DNA from: Desulfurococcales archaeon
GTDB taxonomy: Archaea; Thermoproteota; Thermoprotei_A; Sulfolobales; Acidilobaceae
DNA: 22,331 nucleotides
Assembly (NCBI GenBank): GCA_015521095.1
Contig: WAOU01000018.1
Coordinates: 1-22,331 of the forward strand
Reading direction: 5' to 3'
Both the position numbers and the translations under genes were made by a program. This document shows, in pieces, positions 21,319-22,331 of the stretch (the first letter of the stretch is position 1; each line of letters begins with the position of its first letter). The notes beneath the pieces were generated by a model. The model saw nothing but the letters and a program-made list of their open reading frames with translations, did not search any database and was not told where the DNA came from.

Positions 21319-22331
21319 ATGCCAAGAGAAAACGGAAAAGTCACAATAGAAATATTGGGAAGCGGCAGAGAAGTAGGAAGAGCAGCCATATCTATAAATC
21401 ATAATGGTAGGAAACTACTCCTCGATTACGGAGTAAACTTCGACGAAAACGATAATCCAATATTCCCAGGACATATACGTCCTAGAGACATAGAGGCTCT
21501 AGTACTAACTCATAGCCACCTAGACCACATAGGCGCAGCTCCATCGCTATACGTATCAATATTCCCTAGACTAATAGCAACCCCCGTTACACTCGACGTG
21601 TCAAAACTCCTGCTGTACGATATGATAAAGCTAAACGGGCCCTTCCTACCATATGACAATGCAACTGTCGATGATATGCTCGGACACGCAGAGTCCCATG
21701 GCTATGGTGAAACAATCACCGCCGGAGATTTCGAAGTAACCCTACTATACAATGGCCACATACCTGGAAGCGCCGCGACCTATGTTAACATAGATTCACA
21801 CACTATACTCTACACAAGTGACTTCAACACCGTTACAACCAAGCTAATGGAACCAGCAAGGCTCGAAGGATACAAGGTAAATACCTTAATCATCGAGAGC
21901 ACCTATGGCTCCAGCAACCATCCACCACGAGAAGAAACCGAGAAACTCTTCTATGACAGCGTAGAGGAAGTAGTCAAGAAAGGAGGCACAGTCCTGGTAC
22001 CATCTTTCAGCGTTTCCAGAGGACAAGAGATAATGAGTATCCTTGCAGAAAGAGGATTCAGCTATCCAGTATGGATTGATGGTATGATAAGACAAATAAC
22101 AGAGATATATCTGGCACATGGAGAATACCTGAGAGATCCCTCAACACTCTCAAAGGCAGCAAACCAGTTCAGAATGGTAAAAGGATGGCAAGACAGGCGG
22201 AGAGCCTATAAGAAACCAGGAGTGATTATAGCTAGCGCAGGCATGCTAAAAGGAGGACCAAGCCTCTACTACCTGAAGAAACTGGCAGGAGATCCCAAGA
22301 ACGCCATCTTCCTAGTGAGCTATCAGGCCGA
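21319..22331 (+). CDS. Beta-CASP metallo-beta-lactamase RNA nuclease (aCPSF2-like), cut by window end
   Basis: The first 337 residues are visible; the C-terminus lies beyond the window. The metallo-beta-lactamase core has HSHLDHIG (the Zn-binding HxHxDH motif), GHIPGS and TSDF. The beta-CASP part shows IESTYG, PSFSVSRGQE (motif B region) and SAGML, as in archaeal CPSF-like nucleases. The N-terminus starts directly with the nuclease domain, so the KH domains of aCPSF1/FttA are absent. It is therefore nearer the short aCPSF2 group; an RNase J-like enzyme is the alternative. Such enzymes process or degrade RNA by endo- and/or exonucleolytic cuts. The start ATG is supported by GGTGA at 21308-21312, six bases upstream. 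The gene is divergent from NAC across 190 bases. Confidence 0.93.
   Translation, partial: MPRENGKVTIEILGSGREVGRAAISINHNGRKLLLDYGVNFDENDNPIFPGHIRPRDIEALVLTHSHLDHIGAAPSLYVSIFPRLIATPVTLDVSKLLLYDMIKLNGPFLPYDNATVDDMLGHAESHGYGETITAGDFEVTLLYNGHIPGSAATYVNIDSHTILYTSDFNTVTTKLMEPARLEGYKVNTLIIESTYGSSNHPPREETEKLFYDSVEEVVKKGGTVLVPSFSVSRGQEIMSILAERGFSYPVWIDGMIRQITEIYLAHGEYLRDPSTLSKAANQFRMVKGWQDRRRAYKKPGVIIASAGMLKGGPSLYYLKKLAGDPKNAIFLVSYQA

Noticed and set aside
1..22331. CRISPR array, insertion sequence or integrated element
   Set aside because: No regularly spaced direct repeats, transposase or integrase motifs, or target-site duplications were seen; tRNA-Pro is not followed by a duplicated 3' end in the window.

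Overview
The window looks like a stretch of chromosome from a hyperthermophilic crenarchaeon, most likely of the Desulfurococcales kind; I cannot name the species. The evidence is a full-length reverse gyrase, a crenarchaeal family-B DNA polymerase, archaeal NAC, a PAC2-type proteasome chaperone, a Pyrococcus-like single-cluster ferredoxin, an archaeal beta-CASP nuclease, an intron-bearing tRNA, TATA-box promoters and GGTG-type ribosome binding sites. Genes are dense, mostly monocistronic or in pairs, with many leaderless or GTG/TTG starts. I see no insertion sequence, prophage or CRISPR array.

Layout. 1-2670: a divergent histidine-degradation pair, a formimidoylglutamase-like ureohydrolase (cut by the window edge) and urocanate hydratase, which appear to share one TATA element. 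2793-6026: regulatory and unknown genes, namely a CBS-pair protein, two tail-to-tail paralogues with a nucleotidyltransferase-type motif, an AbrB-PhoU regulator and a second CBS-pair protein. 6205-11201: a two-gene operon of reverse gyrase followed, with an ATGA overlap, by a nitrilase-fold protein that has lost its catalytic Cys and first Glu. 11384-11521: a small gene for 45 residues with strong signals. 11583-12782: a circularly permuted GTPase and a ferredoxin. 12983-14225: a PAC2 proteasome-assembly protein followed by an Hsp20-like protein. 14228-16360: a large membrane-anchored Hdr/DsrMK-like iron-sulfur oxidoreductase. 16618-19590: DNA polymerase B with a long basic N-terminal tail. 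19656-19725: a probable C/D-box guide RNA. 19807-19916: tRNA-Pro(CGG) with an intron before the anticodon. 19992-22331: an XRE-type regulator, NAC, and a beta-CASP metallo-beta-lactamase nuclease cut by the window end.

Most of the content is core information processing (replication, DNA topology, translation, RNA processing, protein quality control) plus a little catabolism and electron transfer. The points most worth a second look are the pseudo-nitrilase coupled to reverse gyrase, the missing urocanase active-site Cys, the paralogous nucleotidyltransferase-like pair, the unlisted guide RNA and 45-residue gene, the tRNA intron at position 32/33, the PCNA-binding-like motifs in the polymerase tail, and two shared bidirectional TATA boxes.
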